NCBI GenBank assembly: GCA_015233785.1
Contig: JADFWT010000008.1
Location: 1-50,600 of the forward strand
Direction of reading: 5' to 3'
Length of the DNA stretch: 50,600 nt
Origin: Magnetococcales bacterium
Lineage (GTDB): Bacteria; Pseudomonadota; Magnetococcia; Magnetococcales; JADFWT01
Shown: in pieces, positions 17,001-26,464 of the stretch
Layout: the number at the start of each line of letters is the position of its first letter
Numbering within the stretch: position 1 is the stretch's first letter
Translations under genes and position numbers: made by a program
The notes under the pieces: generated by a model
Databases searched by the model: none
Told to the model about the DNA's origin: nothing
Seen by the model: only the letters and a program-made list of their open reading frames with translations

Positions 17001-19286
17001 CTATATCTTGCGCGTGCGCGACAGTGGTTTATTAGGAAACTGCACCGCCCCCATACGTTCTGCGCCCTTGGGGTGGAGCTCTTTGAACAGTTCCGATGCT
17101 GTTTGAATGCCCTCCTCGATTCCCTGATGTGTGGTGGAAGGCGGCGCGCTCTGCGTGGTCGTTGCATCTGGAGCTGGGGTTGGGTCCGATGCCATCCAGA
17201 GCGTCTGGGTTGGAAAGGCGAATTCAACACCCAATCGTTCCGCCAGTCTCAGAATATCCAGAAACAGCAAGTGACGCTCTCGAAGCTCAGTGGGCCAGTC
17301 CGGTGTTTCAAGAAACATATAGAGCAGAACATCCAGCGAGCTGGCTCCAAACCCATTAAAATAGACGTGGTAATAGTCTTTGCGCGTGTATGGGTGGAGC
17401 CGAATCAACTCACGTACCCCTTCACAAAACGCCTCTATCTTTTCCGGTGGGGTATCGTACGTTAAACCCAGCCAGATTTTGATGCGTCGGAACCGGCGTG
17501 CTCCATAATTATCCTCATGGCTGTCCACCATGCGTGAGTTGGGTACCGTAATGACTGAATTATAGAAGGTTCGGATACGTGTTGAGCGAAACCCAACATG
17601 CTCCACAGTGCCTTCCACATCGCCAATTTCAATCCAGTCGCCGATGCCGAAGGGGCGATCGGCCAGTACCGTAAGCGAGCCGAAAAAGTTACCCAGCGTG
17701 TTCTGTGCAGCCAGGGCCAACGCTACACCGCCAATGCCCAGGGCACCAATGACGGTCGAAGGGGGCTGATGAAACCAAAACTCCATGATGAAGAGAATGA
17801 CGACCAGAATCACCAGCAGCCGCAACACCTTGCGCAGCAGTGGTATCAGGAGTTCATCGTTGGAGGTAAGGCGAATATTCTCATTGGCAACGATCTCCGC
17901 GCCCAGAACATCCACCAACCGATAGCCCGTAAGCACCAGATTGAAGGTTACCAGGAATTTCAATACAGGGGCCAACAGCGCCAGATATTCATTGGGCAAT
18001 TGCAGATGATGAACCGCCGTTAAAATCATCAGAAGTGCGGCCAGAATGCCCGTCGATTGAAAAGCCCGCTTCTGCACCTCCCGATCGGTGGTGATCTTGG
18101 CGTGCAGCAGAGAGGAAACCATCAGCCCCAGCAGGCGGGGAAAAACCAGTCGCACGATCCATCCGGCGATCAGAAGCAGCAGCAGCGCGCCCCACTGCCA
18201 CCCTTGTAAACCCCACCACCCCTCTCGAAGCCATTGGGGCATCTGACGTTCAAGGCGCATCCCGAGGGTCAGGGTCTCCTCCACGCCACGGGCGCGCAAC
18301 TCTTCTACTAACGCCTTCTCTTCATACGCTTTATAGAGGTTTTCTATGGTGGAAACGGTGCTGCTGGTGAAGCGCCACTCTCCCTTATAGGCTCCTTCCT
18401 CCATGGCGGCCAAGGTGATGGAGCCTTTTTCGCCGGTGTACCACACATAGGGCGGTGCATTGGGATCATCTGGCACCTCGTGTAGAACAACAAGGCGGAT
18501 TTTATCGATGACGTTTTTTAATTCCACCACCCGTCGGTGGGCGATGGACTCCCAACCAGCGCCTTCAAATTCGCCGCTCTCAAGGCAAGTGATGGCGCTG
18601 TTGATGTCTGGATTTTTCTTATTCATGGCCTTGAGAAAGGTGGCCATGGTGGCGCGAGCACTACGTCTGGCAACCGGAACCTTGGTGCTCTCTTGTTTGT
18701 GAGTCTTCTGTCCTAGCTGGCCCTCCAGGCGAGGGATGGCCTTCAATGTTTCTGCACTAAAGCGCCATGGCCCATCTTTTTTTTGTTGTACCAGACTGAT
18801 TTGAGGCTGCACTTCTCCTGCGGCAGCCGGTTGTCCGCGGTAAAATATCCAGGGGCTGGTGCCCGCTGCATGGTCGGGAATATCCTCAAGCTTAACGCCA
18901 ATTCGATCAATCAGCTTGCCAAGACGACGCGTCAGCATACTGGCACGATCTTGGCGTTTGCGCAGATCGCTTTCACTCAGTCCGCTAAGATCAAGAAAGA
19001 GCGAGGCATCCATAATGCGTTCTGGGTGTCCATTCTCAACGTCCTGTAGGGCAAGCAGGAAGTGTCGCATGGTCATGCGTGGTGTGCTTGCTCTGGAAAG
19101 CGGGCCCTGCTTAATGGATGCAGGGGCTGCATGAGGATTTTGGCGAACCTGTTGTGCCGCTGGTCGATCTATGGGAGCAGGGGTTGGGATTTCTGTGGCG
19201 GCATGGCTTGATGATATTGAAAAAATAACAAGGAAGATCGATATCATGACAGAAATAGGCGGCGAGGATAATGGAGCTCGGGGCAT
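17001..19286 (-). CDS. Large MscS-family mechanosensitive channel
   Basis: A 761-residue inner-membrane channel with a long periplasmic N-terminal region. The ATG at 19286 has AGGAAG 8 bases upstream and starts a clean signal peptide (ISVMISIFLVIFSISSSHAA). A longer reading from 19376 is less likely. Residues ~30-360 are soluble and periplasmic. About five transmembrane helices follow (from ~375). The pore and beta domain are recognisable as GIGGVALALAAQNTLGNFFG, then VLADRPFGIGDWIEIGDVEG and SVITVPNSRMVD. The C-terminal cytosolic vestibule is followed by a Thr/Pro-rich tail. Members open under membrane tension and release solutes. Confidence 0.92.
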   Translation of the reverse strand: MPRAPLSSPPISVMISIFLVIFSISSSHAATEIPTPAPIDRPAAQQVRQNPHAAPASIKQGPLSRASTPRMTMRHFLLALQDVENGHPERIMDASLFLDLSGLSESDLRKRQDRASMLTRRLGKLIDRIGVKLEDIPDHAAGTSPWIFYRGQPAAAGEVQPQISLVQQKKDGPWRFSAETLKAIPRLEGQLGQKTHKQESTKVPVARRSARATMATFLKAMNKKNPDINSAITCLESGEFEGAGWESIAHRRVVELKNVIDKIRLVVLHEVPDDPNAPPYVWYTGEKGSITLAAMEEGAYKGEWRFTSSTVSTIENLYKAYEEKALVEELRARGVEETLTLGMRLERQMPQWLREGWWGLQGWQWGALLLLLIAGWIVRLVFPRLLGLMVSSLLHAKITTDREVQKRAFQSTGILAALLMILTAVHHLQLPNEYLALLAPVLKFLVTFNLVLTGYRLVDVLGAEIVANENIRLTSNDELLIPLLRKVLRLLVILVVILFIMEFWFHQPPSTVIGALGIGGVALALAAQNTLGNFFGSLTVLADRPFGIGDWIEIGDVEGTVEHVGFRSTRIRTFYNSVITVPNSRMVDSHEDNYGARRFRRIKIWLGLTYDTPPEKIEAFCEGVRELIRLHPYTRKDYYHVYFNGFGASSLDVLLYMFLETPDWPTELRERHLLFLDILRLAERLGVEFAFPTQTLWMASDPTPAPDATTTQSAPPSTTHQGIEEGIQTASELFKELHPKGAERMGAVQFPNKPLSRTRKI

Positions 19287-19387
19287 GACGATTTCTTCCT
19301 GGATATGATTGTTAATGGTCCGTGATCGCTCCCGAAAACGTATGCCCATATCACACCTCACAGGTGCAATCGGCATCGCTCATGCCG

Positions 19388-20497
19388 TCACGACACGCCA
19401 AGCGGTAACTCTACCACAAGCGTGGTCTGCTCCGGCACGCTGGTGTCCAGGGTGATCTCTCCCCGTTGGGTTCGGGCTGCCAAGCGTGCGGAGTAAGTGC
19501 CAAGACCGGTGCCGGTTTTTTTCCCTTCCGTGACATATTTTTCGAAAAAACGCTGGCCAATAGCGTCAGGTACAGAACCAGAATTGGTGATGTAAATTAC
19601 CCCGTGCTTGTCTTGTTTGACCAGCGATACGCTGACCAGGCTCTTTTTCGGCGATGCCTCAATCGCATTAAGAAAGAGATTATAGAATAATGGATAGCAT
19701 AGCATCTTCTCACCCATCACGAAAAAAGGGTGTGGGGTGTCGTTTGGCTCCGAAGCGTGGAGGATGCGGATATCAATATCTTTCGGACTTGCCATTCGCC
19801 CCAGATCTCCCACCACGCGCTCCAGCACTTCGGCCAGATCAAAGCGTTCCGGTTCAAACTGATAGGTCCCATTCTCCATCTTAATCATATCCAGAGAACG
19901 GTTGATCATCTCCAGCATCGTGTAACTGGAGCGCTCCATCATGTGCAGAAGGGTGCGTTGCGTTTTGGTCAGGTTGTCATCATCCAAAAGGATGCTCGGG
20001 ACACCCAGAATGGCTGTTAACGGTCCCTTGAGGTCGTGTCGTCCAAGATGGTCCACATCCTCACGCACTTTGAGGGCTTGCTTGAGCTGAGCATTTTTTT
20101 CTTGTAACGCTTGTTCGGCTCGTTTCAGAGCAATGGTGTTGACGGCACGGGCAAGCAGCACCTCGGGACTGCTTGGTTTGCGAATAAAATCAACCGCTCC
20201 CATGGATAATCCCTGGGCTTCGATATCAACGCTCTCTTTGGATGTGAGAAAAATGACTGGTGTCCCGCTCGTTTCGGGGGCGGCCTTCAGCAGACGGCAT
20301 ACCTCGAAGCCATTCATGCCGGGCATGACGATATCAAGCAGTATCAAATCCACGCCGCCACTCTGCATGATCTTGAGGGCCAACGCACCATCTGTCGCGA
20401 TACGGATGACAAAATGGGCCTCCAGAGCTGCCTTGATGACATCGATTTGTTCGGGTTGATCATCGACAATCAACACCACGCCGCCTGTGTTCTTCAT
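19388..20497 (-). CDS. Response regulator-histidine kinase fusion (REC-HisKA-HATPase)
   Basis: A cytosolic 369-residue signalling protein. The receiver domain (residues 1-125) has VVLIVDDQPEQ, the phosphoacceptor Asp in LILLDIVMPGMNG, and Lys in IRKPSSP. The kinase part has an H-box-like GRHDLKGPLTAILG (~residue 155) and a HATPase with FYNLFLNAIEAS (N box) and KTGTGLGTYSARLAA (G box). No transmembrane segment is present, so input must come from phosphorylation of REC or from a partner. It is the most downstream of five same-strand signalling genes, 16 bp after the phosphatase gene. Confidence 0.9.
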   Translation of the reverse strand: MKNTGGVVLIVDDQPEQIDVIKAALEAHFVIRIATDGALALKIMQSGGVDLILLDIVMPGMNGFEVCRLLKAAPETSGTPVIFLTSKESVDIEAQGLSMGAVDFIRKPSSPEVLLARAVNTIALKRAEQALQEKNAQLKQALKVREDVDHLGRHDLKGPLTAILGVPSILLDDDNLTKTQRTLLHMMERSSYTMLEMINRSLDMIKMENGTYQFEPERFDLAEVLERVVGDLGRMASPKDIDIRILHASEPNDTPHPFFVMGEKMLCYPLFYNLFLNAIEASPKKSLVSVSLVKQDKHGVIYITNSGSVPDAIGQRFFEKYVTEGKKTGTGLGTYSARLAARTQRGEITLDTSVPEQTTLVVELPLGVS

Positions 20498-20513
20498 CTA
20501 TCTCACCGTTCCA

Positions 20514-21668
20514 TTATTGGTGTATGCCGACCACTGTAATGTCATCTTCATGTTCCTGGGATCCCACATGATCCTTCAGGTGCGCCATCAGTGCGTGCAT
20601 GGCGTGGCGACCTTCAAGAACACCCTGCAGGAAATGTATCATGCGTTCAATGCCGTACATTGTGTTGTTGTCGTCTCTGGCCTCAATGACGCCATCGGAA
20701 AATACAAACAGACCATCTCCCGGCAGCAACGGCTCTTGACGTCCTGCGTGCAGATCCAAGCTTTTGAGAATCCCCAGCGGCGGCCATTGTGACGACAAAT
20801 GCTGCCCCTCATTTTGGGATCGCAACAATAGCACATCGGGCAACCCGGCATTCCAAATCGTGGCCCGTTGACGTGCTGCATCGATTTCGACCAGAGCGGC
20901 TGCAAAAAAAATTCCGGTTGGTAAACGGTCGCATAGCTTATCGTTGATCATGCTGAAGATAGCCCCGCCAGATGCCTCTTCCTGAGCGAGCTTTTGCAAA
21001 ATGAAAGCAACAAGGGGCCCTCCGATGGCGGCCGGCAGGCCATGGCCGGTAAAATCTCCTAATAGTACCAGCTGTCTCCCCTCAGGCGTGAAGGTGGAGA
21101 GGAGCATATCCCCAGCCGTACGTTCTACCGGCGATACCAGATAGTCCAGATGGCGGTCGTCAAAGAGATCTGCGCTACGCATTTTGAGAACACTCTTCTC
21201 AATCAGTTCGCGCTCTTGCAGTAGTCTTTGGTTGTATCGATCTAACGCCCTGTTTGCGAAACGCAATGCCAGATGGGTCTTGACCCGCGCCTGCACAATC
21301 GATGTGCGGATAGGCTTGGCGATATAGTCCACGGCACCCAACGCAAGACCCTTCAGTTCGTCTGACTCCTCGGCCTTGGCGGTGACGAAGATGATGGGGA
21401 TATCCTGGGTGGCAGAGTCCGATTTTAGGCGACGACACACTTCGTAGCCATCCATCCCCGGCATCATGATGTCCAGCAGCACCAGGTCAGGGTGGGGCGC
21501 TACATGGGCGGCTTTAAGGGCAATCTCACCGTTTGGCGCAATACGCACTACATAATGTGCGTCCAGTGCCCCTCTGAGCACATCAATATTTTCAGGCGTG
21601 TCATCAACGATCAGAACAATGGGTCGGTGTTGGTCATGGGGTGTGGGAATGGTCAGAGTTTGAGGCAT
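20514..21668 (-). CDS. Response regulator with SpoIIE/PP2C-type phosphatase output
   Basis: A 384-residue RsbU-like regulator. An N-terminal receiver (residues ~15-135: IVLIVDDTPENID, Asp in LVLLDIMMPGMDG, IAKPIR) and a helical linker lead to a PPM/SpoIIE phosphatase domain (~185-380). Metal-binding residues are visible in AGDMLLSTF, LLGDFTGHGLPAAIGG, LFVFSDGVIEARD and EDDITVVGI. Such proteins usually dephosphorylate anti-sigma antagonist proteins in partner-switching systems; no such antagonist or anti-sigma factor lies nearby. It lies 11 bp downstream of the REC-HD-GYP gene. Confidence 0.92.
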   Translation of the reverse strand: MPQTLTIPTPHDQHRPIVLIVDDTPENIDVLRGALDAHYVVRIAPNGEIALKAAHVAPHPDLVLLDIMMPGMDGYEVCRRLKSDSATQDIPIIFVTAKAEESDELKGLALGAVDYIAKPIRTSIVQARVKTHLALRFANRALDRYNQRLLQERELIEKSVLKMRSADLFDDRHLDYLVSPVERTAGDMLLSTFTPEGRQLVLLGDFTGHGLPAAIGGPLVAFILQKLAQEEASGGAIFSMINDKLCDRLPTGIFFAAALVEIDAARQRATIWNAGLPDVLLLRSQNEGQHLSSQWPPLGILKSLDLHAGRQEPLLPGDGLFVFSDGVIEARDDNNTMYGIERMIHFLQGVLEGRHAMHALMAHLKDHVGSQEHEDDITVVGIHQ

Positions 21669-21679
21669 GATGCCTTACC

Positions 21680-22717
21680 TTAATCCTGCTCTTGATAACG
21701 CAACATGATGGACTCGATTTCCGGCCTCAATGTTACAAACAGAGGCGCAAGCTTTGGGTCGAAGTGCTCGCCGGCTTCCCGCGCAATCAGGCTTAGGGCG
21801 TCATCTACCGTCCAGGCCTTCTTATATGGTCTCGAAGAGGTGAGGGCATCGAACACGTCGGCCACTGCGGCAAGACGCCCCATCAGTGGGATCTCCTCCC
21901 CCTTGAGTCCTCTTGGATAGCCGCGGCCATTCCACTTTTCATGATGGGTATAGGCGATTAGGGCACCGAGATTCAGTACTTCGGCGCTCTGTTCGCCAAT
22001 GATCTCCTTGCCGATTATGGTATGAGACTTGATGACTGTGAACTCTTCGTCCGATAATTTTCCGGGTTTAAGCAGGATGTCGTCGCGAATGCCTATCTTG
22101 CCCAGATCGTGCATGGGGGCGGCCTGCTGCAGAAGCTCCGCTTCCGGCTCGCTAAGACCATGTCTTAGCGCTAATAGCTTGGTATAACGGCTCATACGCA
22201 TGATATGCATGCCGGTTTCGTTGTCACGATACTCCGCTGCACGACCCAGTTGACGAATGACCTCAATACGAGTTTCCTGAAGCTCCTGGTTTCGACTTTG
22301 AAGCTGCTGTGTGCGCATCGCTACCTGATCGGCCAAGAGCTTACGCTGGTCATGCATGCCCAGATGGGTCTTCACACGCGCCAGAACAATGGGAGGACTC
22401 ACCGGCTTAACCAGATAATCCGCCGCCCCCATTTCAAACCCCTTGGTTTCGTCCTCCACTTCTGATTTGGCGGTGACGAACAGAATGGGGATATTTTGGG
22501 TTTTATCATTCTCCTTGAGCAGACGACACGCTTCATAGCCATTCATCTCTGGCATCATAATGTCGAGCAGAATCAGATCCGGTGGATTGGGGGAGAAGGC
22601 AATCTTCAATGCCAGCCGTCCATTGGTGGCGATCTTCAGGCGGTAGTATGGAGAGAGAATCCCCTTTAGAACATCCAGATTTTCAGGTGTGTCATCAACG
22701 ATAAGAATGGTCTTCAT
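21680..22717 (-). CDS. Response regulator with HD-GYP c-di-GMP phosphodiesterase output
   Basis: A 345-residue cytosolic protein that should hydrolyse cyclic di-GMP. The start at 22717 (MKTILIVDDTPEN) is chosen because it begins the receiver domain directly; a longer upstream reading would cover the intergenic hairpin. The phosphoacceptor Asp is in [13 protein letters not shown] and the conserved Lys in LVKPVSPP. The HD-GYP domain (~residues 160-340) is intact: AAPMHDLGKIGI holds the HD pair, and HHEKWNGRGYPRGL holds the GYP motif, followed by ADVFDALTSSRPYK. This contrasts with the degenerate HD domain at 6468-8573. Confidence 0.94.
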   Translation of the reverse strand: MKTILIVDDTPENLDVLKGILSPYYRLKIATNGRLALKIAFSPNPPDLILLDIMMPEMNGYEACRLLKENDKTQNIPILFVTAKSEVEDETKGFEMGAADYLVKPVSPPIVLARVKTHLGMHDQRKLLADQVAMRTQQLQSRNQELQETRIEVIRQLGRAAEYRDNETGMHIMRMSRYTKLLALRHGLSEPEAELLQQAAPMHDLGKIGIRDDILLKPGKLSDEEFTVIKSHTIIGKEIIGEQSAEVLNLGALIAYTHHEKWNGRGYPRGLKGEEIPLMGRLAAVADVFDALTSSRPYKKAWTVDDALSLIAREAGEHFDPKLAPLFVTLRPEIESIMLRYQEQD

Positions 22718-22780
22718 GTTTCCAATTCCTTCACGAGAAGTGCTTTCTCTATGGACGACGGCACAAAGTAAAATGTGTCC

Positions 22781-22806
22781 CATACAGGGTGTGGAATCCC
22801 TGTATG
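22781..22806. other. Perfect 9-bp inverted repeat between signalling genes
   Basis: CATACAGGG at 22781-22789 and CCCTGTATG at 22798-22806 flank an 8-base loop. It sits in the 108-bp gap between the hybrid kinase stop (22826) and the REC-HD-GYP start (22717). On the - strand, GGGACACATTTTACTTT follows, so the T-run is displaced. It could be a weak terminator or an attenuator separating the kinases from the response regulators, or a dimeric operator. Confidence 0.5.
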
Positions 22807-22825
22807 CGTGTTCAACCACCGCTTC

Positions 22826-25800
22826 TTAACCATCCAGAGAGATCTGTAGAGCATCGGCCCAGTTTGTCAGAATTTGCAAAGCTTTTTCGAAATCATAGGC
22901 GTCCAGGGCCTGTTGCATGGCTGCCAGATGCTCTTTTCCGTTGGCATCGTGACGTAGAGCCGCCAACTGAGCCACGACCTCCTCAATGGCGGAGTCATAG
23001 ACATGCAGCAACCGAGCACTCTCGGTAAACAGAGGTGTCAGAGACTCTACGCCCACGGTCTCTTCATCCGGGTCTGAAGGTGTCAAAGACAATGATTCTG
23101 CGGCTGCTTCAGGAAAGGCGTCGGCAATTGCGTCGATAACCTGCGTCAGTGCGGTGGATAATGCGGCGATGATTGGGGCTAACGTGTCCTTGCGATCTGC
23201 ATTATGGCTACTGGATTCTATCACTGCGGCCTGTTCTGATAACTGCTGGGCTCCAATGGTAGCCGCCACCCCTTTCAGAGCGTGGGCTGTCTCTTCCAGA
23301 GCTTTGGCATCGTTCGCAGCAAGATGCTCCTGCATATGTGTGCAAGCATCGCCCTGATTCTTGCTGAATTTGAGGAGAACTTTTCGATAGAGCGTGGTGT
23401 TTCCCCCTACATTGCGTAATCCCTGGATAACGTTGATTCCTGGAATATGGAGAGAGGCGTTAACCGCTGGTGGTGCAGGTGTCGGCTCAGAGAGGCGTGG
23501 CGTCTGGTCATGTCGCTTGACCCAGTGTTTCACCACGGCGATCAGTTCATTCGGTACCACCGGCTTGGAGATGTGATCATCCATGCCCGCCTCCAAGCTC
23601 TTTTTCCGATCGCTGGCCATGGCGTTGGCGGTCATGGCGACAATGGGGAGATCCTGACAACCGCTCATTTTACGAATGTGACGCGTTGCTTCAAGGCCGT
23701 TCATCACCGGCATTTGAATGTCCATGAATACGAGATCAAAAGATTCAGCGTCCAATATATCCAGCGCCTGTTGGCCATTCTCAGCGACGGTAACCTGCAA
23801 TCCTGTCTGCTCCAGAAGCTCAATGGCAATCTCCTGATTGATCTCATTATCCTCCACCAGGAGGATGGAGCCTTTGATCTGGAGTCGGTCTTCCGGGGCG
23901 ATCATGCCGCGTGACGGTCTATGCGCTACACCGCGTCGATCGTGAAATGACAGCACATTGAGTATGGTTTCCAGAAGCATAGAGGGTGTGATCGGTTTAA
24001 AAAGAAACGCATCCAGTGAGGGATATTGGCCCAGATCACCCAAATGCTCCACATCGTGTGCTGTAATCAGAATGGTTTTCGGCGGATGCTTGTCATCCTT
24101 AGCGCGCTCTTTGATGGCGTCGGCCAATTCAGCCCCATCCATGCCCGGGAGCTGCCAATCCACCATGATAAGGGCGTAGTGCCTCTCTTCTTGGCGGGCG
24201 TTCTGGATCAGGCGTTGGGCCGTTTCAGCACTTTCGGCCGTCTCTACATGCATGCCCAGACCCTGGCATATGTTGGCCAGAACATGGAGTGCGACGGCGC
24301 TGTCATCTACGATGAGTACATGCATGCCCAGCAGTGCCTGAGGGGCGCGAATCTGCTGTCGTCTTTCCTGATCATTCAGCTCAAGGCGAACCCAGAAGTG
24401 AAAGGTGGAGCCTTCTCCCTCTTGGCTCTTCAGCGAAATCTTGCCGCCCATCATCTCCACCAGCCTTTTACAGATGGTCAATCCCAGTCCTGTCCCGCCA
24501 TATGTTCGGGTGGTGGAGCCGTCAACCTGGGAAAAGGGGGCAAAAAGGCGATCCATTTTGTCTTTGGGGATACCGATTCCTTGGTCCTGAACCGAGAATT
24601 CAATGTCCACAAATGGAACTTGATGACGCTTTAGAGTCGCTTGGAGAATGATCATCCCCTTGGGGGTGAACTTGATCGCGTTGGTCATCAGGTTGAGCAG
24701 AACCTGACCCAGACGCATGGCATCACCACTCAGCTCTCTTGGTATGGCGGCATCAATATCGTAGAGAATCTCGATGGGTTTCTGGTCTGATTTGATATTG
24801 ATAATATTGGCGAGGTTCTCCAAGACCTCTTCCAAGTTGAAGGGGCTGTTTTCCAACTCAATGCCGTCGGCCTCAATTTTGGAGACATCCAGAATATCGT
24901 TGATCAGGCCCAGCAGTGTGTTGCCTGCGCTCTCTACTTTTATCAGGTAATCCTGCTGCTTGGATTGTAGTGCTGTTTGCAACACCAAGTGCGTCAGATT
25001 AATGATGGCGTTAAGCGGCGTTCGGATTTCGTGGCTCATATTAGCCAGAAAATCCCCCTTGGCCTGACTGGCTTTTTCAGCCTTTCTGGCCATCTCTTCC
25101 GCTTGACGGCGTGCCTCAATCAGCTCTTCGGTGAAGGTCTTTTGTTCTGTGATGTCCACCAGCACGCCAATGATGGCCACCCCATTGAGATCGGCTTTTT
25201 GGAACTTGTTAAGAATCACATCCACCGTTCTTTCCATCCCATCGGATGTGCGTAAGAGTGTCTCTTCGCGCAGGTGAGGGAGGTCTGGAGTGGTTAGAAG
25301 CTTTTCGAACAGGGCATGCAGTGCGCGGGCGTTTTCCTTGCCGAACAGGTCGGCCAGACCCTGAGTGGAAGTCGGAAGGTGCGCCTTATCGGGTGAAAAT
25401 ACTCGCGATGCTTTGTTGCTAAAGGTGAGATGTTCGCCCCCGTCGCAAAAGAAAATGGGCATGGGAACGGCATCGATGAGCCGGCGTAATAGCTTGCGCT
25501 CTCCCTGTAGCTCCATTTGCGCCTTATGGCGATCCGTGATATCGCGAATCACCCCCACTGTGCCTACATATTGACGGGTGCGATAGGAGGTATCGCTTCC
25601 GACATCGCCATACAGGCCCGTACTGTTAACCTCTACTTTGATAGGGGTCGTGTCCAAATTTTTGATTTCGGCCAGCTCCGCCGCCTGGCCTGTTTTTGTC
25701 TTGAGCCGAATCTCCAGCCCAACGGTCATGCGAAGTCCAGTGCGTCGTTCGTCAAAGACCTTCTGTTCGGGTTTGATCGTTCCACGGCCAATGGTCTCAA

Positions 25801-26464
25801 TGACCTGATCCAGGCTGGAGGTTTTGACATCAGCCTCCAGGATGATCTCCGAAAAGTGTTTTCCGATTAGATCGGATTGGTGATAGCCCAGCCGTTCGAT
25901 AGATTTGTTGAGAAAGGTAAATTTTCCTTCGGCGTCGATCTTGTAGACAATATCGGGAATGGTTTGCACCAAACTTCGAAAACGCTCTTCCGAGGCGGAG
26001 AGTAGCTCCATGCTGTCGCTAAGGCGTTCGTTGATTTCATTGAGGCGGTAGTTTTTTTCTTCCATCTCCCGGTTGAAATATCGCAGGGTCAACTGGGTCT
26101 TGATGCGCGCCATGACGATGGGGGGGTTGATGGGTTTGGTGATGAAATCAACAGCTCCAGCTTGCAATCCGGCCAGCTCATCGGAAGAGGCGGTTTTAGC
26201 GGTGACGAAAATGACTGGGATGTCCTGGGTCGCGACGTCCTGTTTTAATCGGCGGCACACCTCCAGGCCATCCATTTCCGGCATCATAATATCCAGCAAT
26301 ATCAGATCAGGCTGGGGCTCCATATTGGCCAGTCGTAGCGCCAGTGGGCCGTTGATGGCCGGACGCACCTTATAGCTGTTGATCAAAACATGTTTGAGCG
26401 TATCAAGATTTTCCGGCGAATCATCCACAATCAGAATGGCAGGTTTGTGCGTCATCTTATTCAT
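22826..26464 (-). CDS. Hybrid histidine kinase REC-PAS-PAS-HisKA-HATPase-REC-REC-Hpt
   Basis: A 1212-residue cytosolic phosphorelay protein. REC1 covers ~8-125 with phosphoacceptor D58 ([13 protein letters not shown]). PAS domains lie at ~160-315 and ~330-460. HisKA has H478 in [16 protein letters not shown], and the HATPase has [21 protein letters not shown]2 (~735-850) has Asp in [16 protein letters not shown]3 (~875-995) has Asp in [13 protein letters not shown]. The Hpt domain (~1030-1130) has His in [13 protein letters not shown] further helical segment ends the protein. The start overlaps the upstream kinase by 8 bp. All steps of a His-Asp-His relay are in one chain, apart from an output domain, which the neighbouring REC proteins could supply. 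Confidence 0.94.
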   Translation of the reverse strand: MNKMTHKPAILIVDDSPENLDTLKHVLINSYKVRPAINGPLALRLANMEPQPDLILLDIMMPEMDGLEVCRRLKQDVATQDIPVIFVTAKTASSDELAGLQAGAVDFITKPINPPIVMARIKTQLTLRYFNREMEEKNYRLNEINERLSDSMELLSASEERFRSLVQTIPDIVYKIDAEGKFTFLNKSIERLGYHQSDLIGKHFSEIILEADVKTSSLDQVIETIGRGTIKPEQKVFDERRTGLRMTVGLEIRLKTKTGQAAELAEIKNLDTTPIKVEVNSTGLYGDVGSDTSYRTRQYVGTVGVIRDITDRHKAQMELQGERKLLRRLIDAVPMPIFFCDGGEHLTFSNKASRVFSPDKAHLPTSTQGLADLFGKENARALHALFEKLLTTPDLPHLREETLLRTSDGMERTVDVILNKFQKADLNGVAIIGVLVDITEQKTFTEELIEARRQAEEMARKAEKASQAKGDFLANMSHEIRTPLNAIINLTHLVLQTALQSKQQDYLIKVESAGNTLLGLINDILDVSKIEADGIELENSPFNLEEVLENLANIINIKSDQKPIEILYDIDAAIPRELSGDAMRLGQVLLNLMTNAIKFTPKGMIILQATLKRHQVPFVDIEFSVQDQGIGIPKDKMDRLFAPFSQVDGSTTRTYGGTGLGLTICKRLVEMMGGKISLKSQEGEGSTFHFWVRLELNDQERRQQIRAPQALLGMHVLIVDDSAVALHVLANICQGLGMHVETAESAETAQRLIQNARQEERHYALIMVDWQLPGMDGAELADAIKERAKDDKHPPKTILITAHDVEHLGDLGQYPSLDAFLFKPITPSMLLETILNVLSFHDRRGVAHRPSRGMIAPEDRLQIKGSILLVEDNEINQEIAIELLEQTGLQVTVAENGQQALDILDAESFDLVFMDIQMPVMNGLEATRHIRKMSGCQDLPIVAMTANAMASDRKKSLEAGMDDHISKPVVPNELIAVVKHWVKRHDQTPRLSEPTPAPPAVNASLHIPGINVIQGLRNVGGNTTLYRKVLLKFSKNQGDACTHMQEHLAANDAKALEETAHALKGVAATIGAQQLSEQAAVIESSSHNADRKDTLAPIIAALSTALTQVIDAIADAFPEAAAESLSLTPSDPDEETVGVESLTPLFTESARLLHVYDSAIEEVVAQLAALRHDANGKEHLAAMQQALDAYDFEKALQILTNWADALQISLDG

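Noticed and set aside
16919-17230. N-terminal extension of the PspA-like protein
   Set aside because: It would overlap the MscS-type gene, and the ATG at 16918 has a good ribosome-binding site.
18945-18962. TGGCACG sequence in the MscS-type gene as a second sigma-54 promoter
   Set aside because: The -12 part reads TGGCG instead of TTGC and it lies inside coding sequence on the opposite strand.
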